From assembly GCA_028554645.1 (NCBI GenBank), contig JAQOOI010000030.1, positions 1 through 43,253 of the forward strand: a stretch of 43,253 bases of DNA, written 5' to 3'. The notes under the pieces are model-generated. The model did no database searches. It was not told the origin of the DNA and saw nothing but the letters and a program-made list of their open reading frames with translations. Source of the DNA: Omphalotus guepiniiformis (taxonomy: Eukaryota > Basidiomycota > Agaricomycetes > Agaricales > Omphalotaceae). The translations under genes were made by a program, and so were the position numbers. This document shows positions 43,032 through 43,253 of this stretch, one piece after another; the first letter of the stretch is position 1, and the number at the start of each line of letters is the position of its first letter.

Positions 43032-43253
43032 AGAAACCACCATGATGAACCACTGTCGCTCCTTTTTTTATCATCTTTTAATATAACTCTCCGCTGTAGA
43101 AACATAAAGTGTATTGGATTATGCTGACTGCTGACTATAATGATCAGCTCTCATGTATCTTATATTGTACATAGTTTAACGTACCGTAGTTCAATGTCTA
43201 GTAGGTAACAAGGATCAACATGGTACATTGGCACCTCAACAGAGCATGATCCG
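43032..43253. other. 3' flank of the DUF6699 gene
   Basis: AT-rich sequence with TTTTTTTATC and AATATAAC words shortly after the stop codon. It probably contains the 3' untranslated region and polyadenylation signals, but no single signal stands out. Confidence 0.35.

Overview
The window reads as nuclear DNA of a mushroom-forming basidiomycete (Agaricomycetes). The genes that can be spliced have many short introns (about 49-80 nt) with GTNNGN donors, CTGAC/CTAAC-like branch points and CAG/TAG acceptors. Several proteins belong to families I know only as large agaricomycete expansions: DUF6699, Crinkler-kinase proteins, KDZ-transposase relics with a CxC2 cysteine cluster, and an uncharacterised dioxygenase-like family. 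There are no bacterial-style operons. All gene models were spliced by eye and each was checked for reading phase.

Layout. 1-5.4 kb: no recognisable gene, only degenerate repeats. 5.5-6.95 kb (-): a decayed KDZ-type transposase with its CxC2 cysteine cluster. 8.8-9.8 kb (-): a broken gene, preceded by a satellite array of about 178 bp per unit (9.56-10.47 kb). 10.7-11.9 kb (-): a 2OG-Fe(II) dioxygenase-like pseudogene (possibly TET/JBP-related), with a 335-bp duplication and a dispersed repeat upstream. 13.7-14.3 kb (-): a coiled-coil protein. 14.9-15.7 kb (-): a small gene built from tandemly duplicated exon+intron units. 15.7-17.2 kb: dispersed repeats around a MITE-like element. 17.3-20.0 kb (+): an 8-exon Crinkler-kinase gene with a C-terminal nuclear signal. 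20.75-22.9 kb (+): an uncharacterised agaricomycete protein. 23.6-24.7 and 26.1-27.0 kb (-): two hypothetical genes. 27.35-28.03 kb: a 230-bp repeat array. 28.2-31.0 kb (+): a 7-exon, 817-aa acidic protein. 31.0-32.2 kb: TTTCC-rich repeats. 32.3-33.2 kb (-): a truncated medium-chain dehydrogenase. 33.4-35.2 kb: a pyrimidine-rich tract. 35.5 and 36.7 kb (-): two intron-containing lysine tRNA genes. 37.4-38.4 kb (-) and 42.4-43.0 kb (+): two DUF6699 genes. The rest is gene-poor.

The left 28 kb looks like an accessory region shaped by transposons: decayed transposase and dioxygenase genes, several satellite-like arrays, and a fast-evolving effector-type gene. The right third, with tRNA genes and intact DUF6699 genes, is quieter. 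The most unusual object is the gene at 14.9-15.7 kb. Each 179-bp repeat there consists of one 102-nt phase-symmetric exon and one 77-nt GT-AG intron, so copies can be added without breaking the spliced frame although the unit length is not a multiple of three.
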